DNA of 64,000 nt from Prauserella salsuginis (GTDB taxonomy: Bacteria > Actinomycetota > Actinomycetes > Mycobacteriales > Pseudonocardiaceae). The stretch lies in the NCBI RefSeq assembly GCF_024648885.1, contig NZ_JANBBF010000008.1:186001-250000 (forward strand), read 5' to 3'. The notes under the pieces are model-generated. The model made no database searches and was not told the origin of the DNA. It saw only the letters and a list, made by a program, of their open reading frames with translations. The translations under genes and the position numbers were made by a program. How positions within the stretch are numbered: the stretch's first letter is position 1; every line of letters starts with the position of its first letter. Positions 56,766-64,000 of this stretch are shown here, in pieces.

Positions 56766-57728
56766 TCATCCCGTGGGCCGGTGTTCGGCGGGCACATAGT
56801 GGGTGGGCCGCGACCGCTCCGCCACGGGTGGCAGATTCCGTGGCGGGGTCTCGACGGTCGGGGCCGTGGCCGGCTCCTTGCCGAGAGCGCGCCGCCAGCC
56901 CGCTCTCGCGCGTGGATGGTAGCGCCGTTGCCACGGCACGAAACGGAACGCGAACCCGATCGCGGTGCCCACCAGGCGGTGCAGCCGCTCGTCGCGGGGC
57001 GTCCAGGTGTAGCCGAGCCGTTCGCGTACCGGCGGGTCGTACATGCCGACCGTCAGCCACACGAAGCTGCGGTGCACGACCGGCCGCACGAGTGTCCACA
57101 GCGGACTCGGCAGCCGGGCGAGCAGCGGTGGTCTGCCGATCCGGGAGAGATCGAGCACGTCGCGGGTGGCCCGGTTGTCCTCGAGCACCTCCCGGCACAT
57201 GTGGTCCCAGTACTCCTGGAACTCCTCCCATGTGTCCGGCACCGGCCGCATGGACATGCCGTACATCCGGTACCAGCGTTTGTGCTCGTCGAACAGCTGC
57301 CGCCGCTGCGACTCGGTCAGTCCGCCCATGAAGTTCTCGGCGATGATCAGCGTGCTGACGAAGAAGGTCGCGTGCGCCCAGTAGAACGTGCCGGGGTTGA
57401 GGGCGTGGTAGCGGCGGCCGAACCTGTCGGTGCCCTTGATGGTGTCGTGATAGCCCCGCACCTCTCGTGCCGTGGCGTGGGCCCGGGGCCCGTCGTAGAT
57501 CACCCCGCCGATCGGGTACAGCGAGCGGAACAACCGCTGCCAGCGTTCGTCGAAGAACCGCGAGTGCTGCTCGACGCCGGCACCGAGCTCGGGGTGCATG
57601 TTCTGCATGCTGCCCGCCCACAGCGCGATGAGCAGTCCCCGCCAGTCGCCGAAGATGTGCCACGTGAGCGAATCGGGTCCGAGCGGCTCCGGATCGCGCC
57701 CTGCGACTCGCGACGGGGGCTGTGTCAT
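56766..57728 (-). CDS. MpaB-type oxygenase (DUF2236)
   Basis: A 320-residue member of the DUF2236 family related to rubber oxygenase Lcp and fungal MpaB, haem- or metal-dependent oxygenases. Conserved features: GAGVEQHSRFFDERWQRLFR, the His in YHALNPGTFYWAHATFFVST, ENFMGGLTESQRRQLFDEHK and WYRMYGM. No signal peptide, so an intracellular substrate such as an isoprenoid or lipid is likelier than rubber. ATG with GGGGAG 6 bp upstream. Divergent from the TetR gene with a palindromic gap. Confidence 0.88.
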   Translation of the reverse strand: MTQPPSRVAGRDPEPLGPDSLTWHIFGDWRGLLIALWAGSMQNMHPELGAGVEQHSRFFDERWQRLFRSLYPIGGVIYDGPRAHATAREVRGYHDTIKGTDRFGRRYHALNPGTFYWAHATFFVSTLIIAENFMGGLTESQRRQLFDEHKRWYRMYGMSMRPVPDTWEEFQEYWDHMCREVLEDNRATRDVLDLSRIGRPPLLARLPSPLWTLVRPVVHRSFVWLTVGMYDPPVRERLGYTWTPRDERLHRLVGTAIGFAFRFVPWQRRYHPRARAGWRRALGKEPATAPTVETPPRNLPPVAERSRPTHYVPAEHRPTG

Positions 57729-57755
57729 CGTCGACTCCCCAAATGTGACTACGAC

Positions 57756-57793
57756 CGTTGTCAATCTCGTGACTCACGGTACGGTCGACAACG
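57756..57793. promoter_or_regulatory. Candidate operator between MpaB-type and TetR genes
   Basis: CGTTGTC (57756-57762) is inversely repeated as GACAACG (57787-57793). CGTTGTCAATC is also directly repeated as CGTGGTCAATC at 57796-57806, 40 bp on. Both elements fill the 91-bp gap between the divergent starts and probably bind the TetR protein. Confidence 0.5.
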
Positions 57794-57819
57794 TTCGTGG
57801 TCAATCGAGGGACGTACAC

Positions 57820-58431
57820 ATGACGACCGAAAGTCGCACCTGGGCGGGGACGACACTGGCCGACCGCAAGGCCGCCCGCAGGCAGCAGCTGCTCGACTCC
57901 GGGCTGACCCTGCTCGGCTCCGAGGACGGCGCCGCTCTCAGCGTGCGTGCCGTCTGCCGCCACAGCAGGCTCACCGAACGCTACTTCTACGAAAACTTCG
58001 CCGACCGCGACGAACTCATCGCGGCCGTCTACGACGCGCTCGCCGCCGAAGCACACCGCGTCCTCGTCGACGCCGTGGCGGCCGCGCCCACCCACGACCG
58101 CCCGGCCAGGGCGAAGGCCGCGGTCACCGCCTTCGTCGAGCTGATCATCGACGACCCCCGCAAAGGTCGCGTACTGCTGCTGGCACCGCTCTCCCACCCC
58201 GCGCTGAGCCGCAGCGGCGTACAGCGCATCCCGATGTTCGCCGCGCTCGTGCGGGACGAGCTCTCCGCCAACGCCGACGAGGAGGACCGCGCGATGACGG
58301 CCACCGCACTGGTGGGCGGACTCGCCAATCTGTTCACCGCCTACCTCGACGGCACCCTCGACGTCAGCCGCGACCGGCTCGTCGCCCACTGCGTCAAGCT
58401 CGTGCTCGGCGTCGACGCCCTGCACAGCTGA
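57820..58431 (+). CDS. TetR-family regulator
   Basis: A 203-residue TetR protein: RKAARRQQLLDSGLTLLGSE, then LSVRAVCRHSRLTERYFYENFADRDELIAAVY is the helix-turn-helix (quoted part VCRHSRLTERYFYENFADRD). The ligand domain is unassigned. ATG with GAGGGA 7 bp upstream. It probably represses the divergent MpaB-type gene and the LLM oxidoreductase behind it. Its 3' end is 11 bp from the convergent aldolase gene. Confidence 0.9.
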   Translation: MTTESRTWAGTTLADRKAARRQQLLDSGLTLLGSEDGAALSVRAVCRHSRLTERYFYENFADRDELIAAVYDALAAEAHRVLVDAVAAAPTHDRPARAKAAVTAFVELIIDDPRKGRVLLLAPLSHPALSRSGVQRIPMFAALVRDELSANADEEDRAMTATALVGGLANLFTAYLDGTLDVSRDRLVAHCVKLVLGVDALHS

Positions 58432-58442
58432 GCGCACCCCGC

Positions 58443-59471
58443 TCACACGCCCACGGCGCCCTCGCGCTCGGCCACGAGTTCCAGTGCGATGTCGATGATC
58501 ATGTCCTCCTGGCCGCCGACGTAGCGCCGCTCACCGACGCGGTAGAGGATCTCGTGCGCGGGCACGCCGTACCGCTCGGCCGCACGTTCGGCGTGAAGCA
58601 GGAAGCTCGAGTACACACCACCGAAGCCCTGCACGATCGACGAGCGGTCCATGACCGGCAGGCGCGTGATGAACGGCTTCACGACGTTCTCCGCCGCGTC
58701 CATCAGCGCATCCTTGTCCACCCCGGTCTCGACCCCGAGTCGTTCGAACGTCGCGGCGAGCACCTCGGTCGGCGAGTTGCCGGCGCCGGCGCCGAGCGCG
58801 ACGAGCGACCCGTCGATCTGCCGCGCGCCCGCACGGTGGGCCAATACCGAGTTGGCCACGCCGAAGCTGAGGTTCTGGTGCCCGTGATAGCCGACCTGCG
58901 CGTCGTCGCCGAGTTCGGCCACCAACGCCGCGACGCGGTCCGAGGCGCCCTCCAGGATGAGCGCGCCCGCGGAGTCGACGACGTACACACACTGACAGCC
59001 CGCGTCGGCCATGATCCGCGCCTGCTTCGCCAGCGCCTCCGGCTCGGACATGTGCGAGAGCATCAGGAATCCGACGGTCTCCAGGCCGAGCTCCCTGGCT
59101 GCGGTGAAGTGCTGCACCGACACATCGGCCTCGGTGCAGTGTGTCGCGATGCGCACCGCCCCCGCACCGAGGTCCGCCGCGGCCCGCAGGTCGGTCACCG
59201 TGCCGAGCCCCGGCAGGAGCAGCACCGCGATCCGTGCCTGCCGCGCCTCCTCGACGGCCGCGGCGATCAGCGTTCTCTCGTCGACGAGCGAGAAGCCGTA
59301 GTTGAACGTCGATCCGCCGAGCCCGTCGCCGTGGCTGACCTCGATGAGCGACACCCCCGCGCCGTCGAGCGCGCGCACGGTGTCGCGCACGTGCCGCTCG
59401 GTGAACCGGTGCGCCATGGCGTGGCTGCCGTCGCGCAGCGTCGTGTCGACGATCCGGACCGGGCCCGTCAT
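58443..59471 (-). CDS. 4-hydroxy-2-oxovalerate aldolase
   Basis: A 342-residue DmpG/HsaF-type class II aldolase that splits 4-hydroxy-2-oxoacids into pyruvate and an aldehyde. The start [19 protein letters not shown] has the metal and catalytic Arg-Asp-Gly; [20 protein letters not shown] supplies the HxH metal ligands; VDSAGALI and the C-terminal communication domain ([20 protein letters not shown]) complete it. ATG overlaps the dehydrogenase stop by 4 bp: the two subunits form a channelling complex. Confidence 0.95.
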   Translation of the reverse strand: MTGPVRIVDTTLRDGSHAMAHRFTERHVRDTVRALDGAGVSLIEVSHGDGLGGSTFNYGFSLVDERTLIAAAVEEARQARIAVLLLPGLGTVTDLRAAADLGAGAVRIATHCTEADVSVQHFTAARELGLETVGFLMLSHMSEPEALAKQARIMADAGCQCVYVVDSAGALILEGASDRVAALVAELGDDAQVGYHGHQNLSFGVANSVLAHRAGARQIDGSLVALGAGAGNSPTEVLAATFERLGVETGVDKDALMDAAENVVKPFITRLPVMDRSSIVQGFGGVYSSFLLHAERAAERYGVPAHEILYRVGERRYVGGQEDMIIDIALELVAEREGAVGV

Positions 59472-60385
59472 GCGTGCACCGCCTTCGTCTCGAGGATCCG
59501 CTCCGCGACGAGTTCGCCGACCCGCGCGGCAGCGGCGGTCATGATGTCCAGGTTTCCGGCGTAGGCAGGCAGGTAGTCGCCGCCCCCTGCCACTTCCAGG
59601 AACACCCCGACGCGGGCGCGGCCGTTCCAGTCGGGGCGCGGGTCGTCGAACTGTGGCTCGGCCTTGAGCGTGTAGCCGGGCACGTACTCCTGTACGCGCC
59701 GGACCGTGTCGTGAATGGACTGTGCGACGGCCTCGCGGTCGGCGTCCGGATCGATGGCGCAGAACACCGTGTCCCGCATGATCATCGGCGGGTCCATCGG
59801 ATTGATGATGATGACCGCCTTGCCGCGTTCGGCGCCGCCGACCACCTCGAGACCGTGCGCGGTCGTCTCGGTGAACTCGTCGATGTTGGCGCGCGTACCC
59901 GGTCCCGCGGACCGCGACGACACGGACGCCACGATCTCGGCGTACGGCACGGCGGTGACGCTGCTGACCGCGTGCACGATCGGGATCGTCGCCTGCCCGC
60001 CGCAGGTGATCATGTTCACGTTGGGCGCGTCGAGGTGCTCCTGCAGGTTCACGACCGGGCACGTGAACGGGCCGGTCGCCGCCGGGGTCAGATCGACCGC
60101 CCTGATGCCGGCCTCCGCGTAGCGCGGCGCAGCCGCCAGGTGCGCCTTCGCCGACGTCGCGTCGAACACCAGGTCCGGTGCCTCGTCCCGGGCCAACAGC
60201 CAGTCGACACCGCCCGCCGAGGCCTGCACGCCGAGTTTCTCGGCACGCGCCAGGCCGTCCGAGGCCGGGTCGACGCCCACCATGTACCGGACCTCGACGA
60301 GGTCGCTGCGCTGCAGTTTCGCCAGCAAATCGGTGCCGATGTTGCCGGGGCCGACGATCGCGGCCACCGCTCGAGATCTGCTCAT
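59468..60385 (-). CDS. Acetaldehyde dehydrogenase (acylating)
   Basis: A 305-residue DmpF/HsaG-type enzyme converting the aldehyde from the aldolase to acyl-CoA with NAD. The nucleotide motif is [17 protein letters not shown], the catalytic Cys is in [17 protein letters not shown], and the dimer/channel region reads [20 protein letters not shown]. First gene of the two-gene unit, 40 bp from the divergent IclR gene. The 2-hydroxypenta-2,4-dienoate hydratase that usually accompanies the pair is not adjacent. Confidence 0.95.
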   Translation of the reverse strand: MSRSRAVAAIVGPGNIGTDLLAKLQRSDLVEVRYMVGVDPASDGLARAEKLGVQASAGGVDWLLARDEAPDLVFDATSAKAHLAAAPRYAEAGIRAVDLTPAATGPFTCPVVNLQEHLDAPNVNMITCGGQATIPIVHAVSSVTAVPYAEIVASVSSRSAGPGTRANIDEFTETTAHGLEVVGGAERGKAVIIINPMDPPMIMRDTVFCAIDPDADREAVAQSIHDTVRRVQEYVPGYTLKAEPQFDDPRPDWNGRARVGVFLEVAGGGDYLPAYAGNLDIMTAAAARVGELVAERILETKAVHA

Positions 60386-60425
60386 GGGGATGACGCTGCG
60401 GCACCGCATGCGCCAGGATCAACGC

Positions 60426-61337
60426 ATGTGTCCCGCTCATCGGAACGAAGAGGCAGACCGCGGCCCGCACCGCGCCGGTCAGTCCGTGTCACCGGACGGC
60501 GCCGCATCACCTGCGCACCCCGCCGCGGCCGGGAACGACGCCGAGTCGGCCGTCCGTGACACTCCCGTCCGTGACGCCCCGGTCCACGGCGCCGCGCCGA
60601 CAGACGAGACCACCTCGACGGCCTCCCGGCTGGCCGCACTGCTGTCGGCGTTCCGCCCCGGGGACGAGGCCCTCGGCGTGTCCGAACTGGCCCGCAGGAC
60701 CGGCGTGCCGAAGTCGACCACGCACCGCCTCACCGCCCACCTGGTGGACGAGGGACTGCTCGACCCGGCGGGCAAAGGCAGACTCCGGCTCGCGCTGAAG
60801 CTGTTCGAGATCGGCCAGCTCGCCGTGGCCCAGCGGGGCCTGGTCGACACAGCCCGGCCCTACCTCGCCGATCTGCGCGAAGCGACACGCAACACCGCGC
60901 ACCTGGCCGTGCTGGAAGGCACCGAGGTCGTCTACCTCGACATTCTCCGCGGCCCCGACGCTCCGACACTGCCCTCACGCGTGGGCGGCCGGTTTCCCGC
61001 GCACGCCACGTCGGTCGGCAAGGCGATCCTGGCCTTCTCCTCGGAGTCCGTTGTGGACGGTGTGATCACGGCCGGGCTGAGCCGGATCAGCCCGCGCACC
61101 GTGACGGCGCCGGGGCTGTTCCGGTCCCAGTTGACCACGATCGCCCGCGAGGGGATCGCCTACGACAGGGAGGAGTCCGGCGTCGGCGTGGTCTGCGCCG
61201 GCGCACCGCTGCTCGGCTCGGACGGCACCGCCGTCGGCGCAGTGTCACTGTCCGGCTGGACGAACCGGATGCGTCTCGAGCGGGTCGCCCCGGCCGTCCG
61301 CACCGCCGCGCTGACCCTGTCCCGGCTCCTGCCCTGA
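60426..61337 (+). CDS. IclR-family regulator
   Basis: A 303-residue IclR protein. The winged helix is [20 protein letters not shown] with [12 protein letters not shown]; the effector domain shows [49 protein letters not shown] and [17 protein letters not shown]. About 60 N-terminal residues before the helix-turn-helix are Ala/Pro/Asp-rich. ATG 60426 has AGGA 7 bp upstream; GTG 60486 is an alternative. It likely controls the divergent dehydrogenase/aldolase pair. Confidence 0.9.
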   Translation: MCPAHRNEEADRGPHRAGQSVSPDGAASPAHPAAAGNDAESAVRDTPVRDAPVHGAAPTDETTSTASRLAALLSAFRPGDEALGVSELARRTGVPKSTTHRLTAHLVDEGLLDPAGKGRLRLALKLFEIGQLAVAQRGLVDTARPYLADLREATRNTAHLAVLEGTEVVYLDILRGPDAPTLPSRVGGRFPAHATSVGKAILAFSSESVVDGVITAGLSRISPRTVTAPGLFRSQLTTIAREGIAYDREESGVGVVCAGAPLLGSDGTAVGAVSLSGWTNRMRLERVAPAVRTAALTLSRLLP

Positions 61338-61360
61338 ACGGCCTCCGGCAGCGACGTTCC

Positions 61361-61431
61361 CCTGCCCGGGACTCCACCCTGCCCACGTCCTCCACCCTGC
61401 CCACGTCCTCCGCCCTGCCCATGTCCTCGGC
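61361..61431. repeat. 18-bp tandem repeat after the IclR gene
   Basis: Four units opening CCTGCCC: one of 17 bp (61361-61377) and three of 18 bp (61378-61395, 61396-61413, 61414-61431), the last three sharing CCTGCCCA(C/T)GTCCTC. They fill half of the 141-bp gap between two plus-strand genes. Confidence 0.8.
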
Positions 61432-61478
61432 CGGCCGGTGTCGACGGCTGCCGTCGTCGCGGCGCATAGGGTGGGCGC

Positions 61479-61877
61479 ATGTCCAGCCCACCCGAGCCGA
61501 GCGACGACGTGACCGAGTTCTGGCGCGAACGCCACATCGCGACACTGACGACATCGCGCGCCGACGGCACCCCGCACGTGGTGCCCGTCGGGGTGACCGT
61601 CGACGAGGAGTTCGCCGTCGCGCGGGTCATCTGCTCCGGCGACAGCGTCAAAGCCCGCAACGTCCGCCGCGGGGGTCCCGAAGGCCTTCCGGTGGCCATC
61701 AGCCAGGTCGACGGCCGCCGGTGGTCGACCCTCGAAGGGCGCGCCGTCGTCCGGGACGACGCGGACGCGGTGGCCGAGGCGGAGCGGCGCTACGCCGAGC
61801 GGTATCGCACGCCGCGCGTCAACCCCAAGCGCGTCGTCCTCGAGGTCACACTCACCCGCCGGCTGGGCATGCGCTGA
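61479..61877 (+). CDS. PPOX-class F420/flavin-binding protein
   Basis: A 132-residue split-barrel protein of the pyridoxamine-5'-phosphate-oxidase-like group: [51 protein letters not shown] and the EGRAVVRDD strand. The short length fits actinobacterial F420-dependent reductases of this fold. Substrate unknown. It converges on the MBL hydrolase with 25 bp between the stops. Confidence 0.88.
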   Translation: MSSPPEPSDDVTEFWRERHIATLTTSRADGTPHVVPVGVTVDEEFAVARVICSGDSVKARNVRRGGPEGLPVAISQVDGRRWSTLEGRAVVRDDADAVAEAERRYAERYRTPRVNPKRVVLEVTLTRRLGMR

Positions 61878-61902
61878 CCCCGGCGGCTGATCCGGCGCCG
61901 GA

Positions 61903-62610
61903 TCAGCCGCCGAACATCGCGCGGAACTGCTCCAGCGACGAGGCGCGGTAGACGAAGTTGTTCTCCGTGACCTCCGACAGCGGTGCCGACGGCTCGGCCG
62001 AGTAGAGATGCCCCGGATGCACGACGGGATCACCGGAAAGCCGCGCCAGCGCCTGCAGGCTGTGATACATCGCGTCGGCGTCCCCGCCGGGGAAGTCCGT
62101 GCGTCCACAACCTTCCAGGAACAGCGTGTCGCCCGCGACCAGCTTGTCGCCGACGAGGAAACACTGACTCCCCGGGGTGTGCCCGGGCGTGTGCAGCAGC
62201 CGGATGCCGACGGCGCCGACGTCGAGCCGGTCGTCGTGCTCGTGCGCGACGAGGTCCTCGGAGACGCCGGTGGTGCGCCGCACCCACTCGGCCTCGGCAT
62301 CGCTCACGTGCACCGGCACCTGCTGCCGTTCCAGCAGTTCGGCGAGCCCGGGCAGCGAGAACCCCATGAAGTCGCCGCCCACGTGGTCGGGGTGGTGATG
62401 CGTGACGAGCACGCCGGTCAGCCGCATGTCGTCGGCGGCCAACGTGTCGAGCAGGTCGCCCGCCGCGTACGCCGGATCGACGACCACGGCCTCCCGCGTC
62501 TCGGCGTCCCCGATGAGGTAGGCGAAGTTGCGCATCTGGGTCGCGACGGGATCGCCCACGGCGAAGTCCCGGCCCGCGAGCAACTGGCGGAAGTACAGCC
62601 GATCGGACAT
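61903..62610 (-). CDS. MBL-fold hydrolase, ETHE1/persulfide-dioxygenase-like
   Basis: A 235-residue metallo-beta-lactamase-fold protein. Metal ligands: VLVTHHHPDHVGGDFMG (HxHxDH), HTPGHTPGSQCFLVGD and the Asp of GDTLFLEGCGRTDFPGGD. The GCGRTDF and DAMYHSL strings closely resemble human ETHE1 and bacterial persulfide dioxygenases, which oxidise glutathione or other thiol persulfides with a single iron. In this organism the natural persulfide would be mycothiol- or cysteine-based (inference). ATG 62610 begins MSDRLYFRQLL; the frame upstream is low complexity. Confidence 0.88.
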   Translation of the reverse strand: MSDRLYFRQLLAGRDFAVGDPVATQMRNFAYLIGDAETREAVVVDPAYAAGDLLDTLAADDMRLTGVLVTHHHPDHVGGDFMGFSLPGLAELLERQQVPVHVSDAEAEWVRRTTGVSEDLVAHEHDDRLDVGAVGIRLLHTPGHTPGSQCFLVGDKLVAGDTLFLEGCGRTDFPGGDADAMYHSLQALARLSGDPVVHPGHLYSAEPSAPLSEVTENNFVYRASSLEQFRAMFGG

Positions 62611-62813
62611 GGCGCGCAGGCTACCGGTCCCCGCCAGCGGGTACGCCGCCGCAGTCCCGGGTACCCCGCCACGCACGCGCACCACCCGGGCATCCGCGCG
62701 GCGGCGCCGGGCTCGCGGCGGCCGTTCGAGCGGCATCGGTGGCCGCGATGCGTGGCCGGGTGGTCACGGATGCGACAATCCCCGGACCTGAATCCGCCGG
62801 CGAGGAGGGCCTC

Positions 62814-63287
62814 ATGCATATCGGACGAGCCGCCGCCGGCGTGGTGCTGGGTGTCGCGATCATGGTCACCGGCGTCGCGAGCGCGGCGCTCGATTCCGGC
62901 GCCGGCGACGAGAACCACCGCGCGTCCCCTCACTCGCCGTCGAGCACGGCCGAAACCCCCTCTCCCGGTCCCGCACCGGACATCGCCCGCCCGCACACGG
63001 TGCGCATCCATGTGTCCGGTCCGGACGACACCCTCATGCGCGTACTCCGCGGAGGCCACGGCACTCAGGTGGCGCTCGGCGGTGAACCGTTCGACCACTC
63101 CTTCACCGAACCGGCTGGCAGCGACGGCTATCTCGGGATTCAGGTCGCCGCGGCGAGTAAGCAAGCGGACGCGGCCGTGCACTGCCGCATCACCGTCGAC
63201 GGCGACGTCGTCGCCCAGCAGCGCGCGGCGAGCCGGGACGAGACCGGACTGGCGCAGGTCCAGTGCACGGTGCCCCGTGGCGTCTAG
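62814..63287 (+). CDS. Secreted MmpS-like protein
   Basis: A 157-residue exported protein. Residues 1-33 are a signal peptide or signal anchor (AAAGVVLGVAIMVTGVASAA). A Ser/Pro/Thr linker leads to a small beta domain (90-157) with two cysteines, VHCRITVDGDVVAQQ and AQVQC, in the arrangement of the MmpS beta-sandwich. MmpS proteins assist MmpL lipid exporters, but no mmpL gene is here. ATG with GAGGAGGG 5 bp upstream. Confidence 0.82.
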   Translation: MHIGRAAAGVVLGVAIMVTGVASAALDSGAGDENHRASPHSPSSTAETPSPGPAPDIARPHTVRIHVSGPDDTLMRVLRGGHGTQVALGGEPFDHSFTEPAGSDGYLGIQVAAASKQADAAVHCRITVDGDVVAQQRAASRDETGLAQVQCTVPRGV

Positions 63288-63317
63288 CCGGGGTGCCGTC
63301 CGCCAGACTCGACGGCC

Positions 63318-64000
63318 ATGAACGGAACCGTCGTCGTCCTCGGCGGGCGCAGCGAGATCGGGCTCGCCGTCGCCCTGCGTCTCGTCCGCGGTGGCGCCAC
63401 CGAGGTCGTCCTCGCCGCTCGCCGCAGCCACGACCTCGACGAGCAGGAGCGAACCCTCCGCAACGCCGGGGCCACCTCCGTCGCGCGGGTCGAATTCGAC
63501 GCCGACGACACGGCGCGGCACGCCGAGGTGCTGGGCGAGATCATGACCGCCCACGGCCCGGTCGGCGTCGTGATCACCGCATTCGGGATCCTCGGTGACC
63601 AGGCTCGCGCCGAACGTGACGCGGCGCACGCGCTGGAGATCGTCCACACCGACTACACCGCGCACGTCAGCGCCCTGACCCAGCTGGCGAGCCTGCTGCG
63701 TGCCCAGGGCAGCGGCAGCCTCGTCGTGTTCTCCTCGGTCGCCGGGATCCGGGTGCGCCGCGCCAACTACGTCTACGGCTCGGCGAAAGCCGGGCTCGAC
63801 GGATTCGCGAGCGGCCTGGCCGATGCCCTGGCCGGCAGCGGCGTACACCTGCTGCTCGTGCGGCCGGGCTTCGTCGTCGGACGCATGACCGAAGGCATGT
63901 CGCCGGCCCCGTTCTCCAGCACACCGGACCAGGTCGCCGACGCCACCGTCGCCGCCCTGCGGGCGGGCCGCCACACCGCGTGGGTGCCGCGGATCCTGCG
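63318..64000 (+). CDS. DprE2-like SDR oxidoreductase (3' end beyond window)
   Basis: About 227 residues are present; the C-terminus is outside. It is a short-chain dehydrogenase: nucleotide motif VLGGRSEIGLAVAL, VVITAFGILGDQA, and active site FSSVAGIRVRRANYVYGSAK with Ser, Tyr and Lys. AFGILGD, RVRRANYVYGSAKAGLDGF and VRPGFVVGRMT closely resemble DprE2, the reductase that completes decaprenylphosphoryl-arabinose synthesis for arabinogalactan. Without dprE1 next door a paralogue of other function is possible. It begins 30 bp after the MmpS-like gene. Confidence 0.82.
   Translation, partial: MNGTVVVLGGRSEIGLAVALRLVRGGATEVVLAARRSHDLDEQERTLRNAGATSVARVEFDADDTARHAEVLGEIMTAHGPVGVVITAFGILGDQARAERDAAHALEIVHTDYTAHVSALTQLASLLRAQGSGSLVVFSSVAGIRVRRANYVYGSAKAGLDGFASGLADALAGSGVHLLLVRPGFVVGRMTEGMSPAPFSSTPDQVADATVAALRAGRHTAWVPRIL

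Noticed and set aside
62418-63974. A 518-codon minus-strand frame across the MmpS-like and DprE2-like genes
   Set aside because: The plus-strand frames show signal peptide, MmpS cysteines and SDR motifs with good ribosome sites; the antisense frame has none.

Overview
The window is about 70 percent GC chromosomal DNA from an actinomycete. Mycothiol (mshC), a full ergothioneine set (egtA-D), F420-type enzymes, GarA, FtsR and an InhA-type enoyl reductase point to the order Mycobacteriales/Pseudonocardiales. I favour a Pseudonocardiaceae-like organism, as an inference from gene content and order. Two blocks keep the gene order I know from Mycobacterium tuberculosis: hemH-inhA-fabG1 / VWA-DUF58-moxR / ripA / acnA / acnR (the Rv1474c-Rv1485 region) and CNNM pair / MerR / DUF151 / ftsR / garA / gcvH / pgsA2 (the Rv1822-Rv1842c region). 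No rRNA, tRNA, CRISPR array, transposase or phage gene was seen, so this is core genome with small lineage-specific insertions.

Layout. 0-7 kb: 5' end of mshC, a TetR regulator divergent from a cytochrome P450 with a palindromic operator between them, an AAA ATPase/VWA pair, and an unknown actinobacterial protein. 7-16 kb: hemH, inhA, fabG, trmL, a moxR-DUF58-VWA operon, a MobA-like nucleotidyltransferase and a RipA-like peptidoglycan hydrolase. 16-30.2 kb: membrane proteins, a nitroreductase, aconitase, a GNAT enzyme, a deazaflavin-dependent nitroreductase-family protein with a repeat insertion, a kinase-fold phosphotransferase, the egtABCD operon and the aconitase repressor acnR. 30.5-40.6 kb: two CNNM/CBS proteins, a putative 3-methyladenine glycosylase, a secreted protein with a short solute-binding-like domain, then the MerR/TetR/DUF151/ftsR/garA/gcvH/pgsA2 block. 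40.7-47.5 kb: acyl-CoA ligase, dienoyl-CoA isomerase-like enzyme, and the complete fructose PTS operon fruR-fruK-EIIA-EIIBC-HPr.

47.5-48.4 kb is a gene-free, purine-skewed gap with several families of short tandem repeats. 48.4-52.7 kb holds cysG, an ankyrin protein and a zinc-starvation locus: cysteine-free S18, S14, L33, L28 and L31 paralogues plus a COG0523 protein, arranged around a Zur-box palindrome. 52.7-64 kb is accessory metabolism: a lyase-like PLP enzyme with an MFS_2 transporter, an LLM oxidoreductase, an MpaB-type oxygenase with a TetR, an acetaldehyde dehydrogenase/hydroxyoxovalerate aldolase pair with an IclR regulator, a PPOX protein, an ETHE1-like MBL hydrolase, an MmpS-like secreted protein and the start of a DprE2-like reductase.

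How the parts work together. Central carbon: acnA under AcnR, the fructose PTS under FruR, and the GarA switch on the TCA/glutamate node. Thiol and redox defence: mycothiol, ergothioneine and a persulfide dioxygenase-like enzyme. Metal economy: ferrochelatase, sirohaem synthesis and zinc-sparing ribosomal proteins. The least explained signals are a 17-bp motif shared by two convergent intergenic gaps, a 21-bp repeat family in two other convergent gaps, the 47.5-48.4 kb repeat tract, and candidate AcnR boxes at both acnA and acnR.
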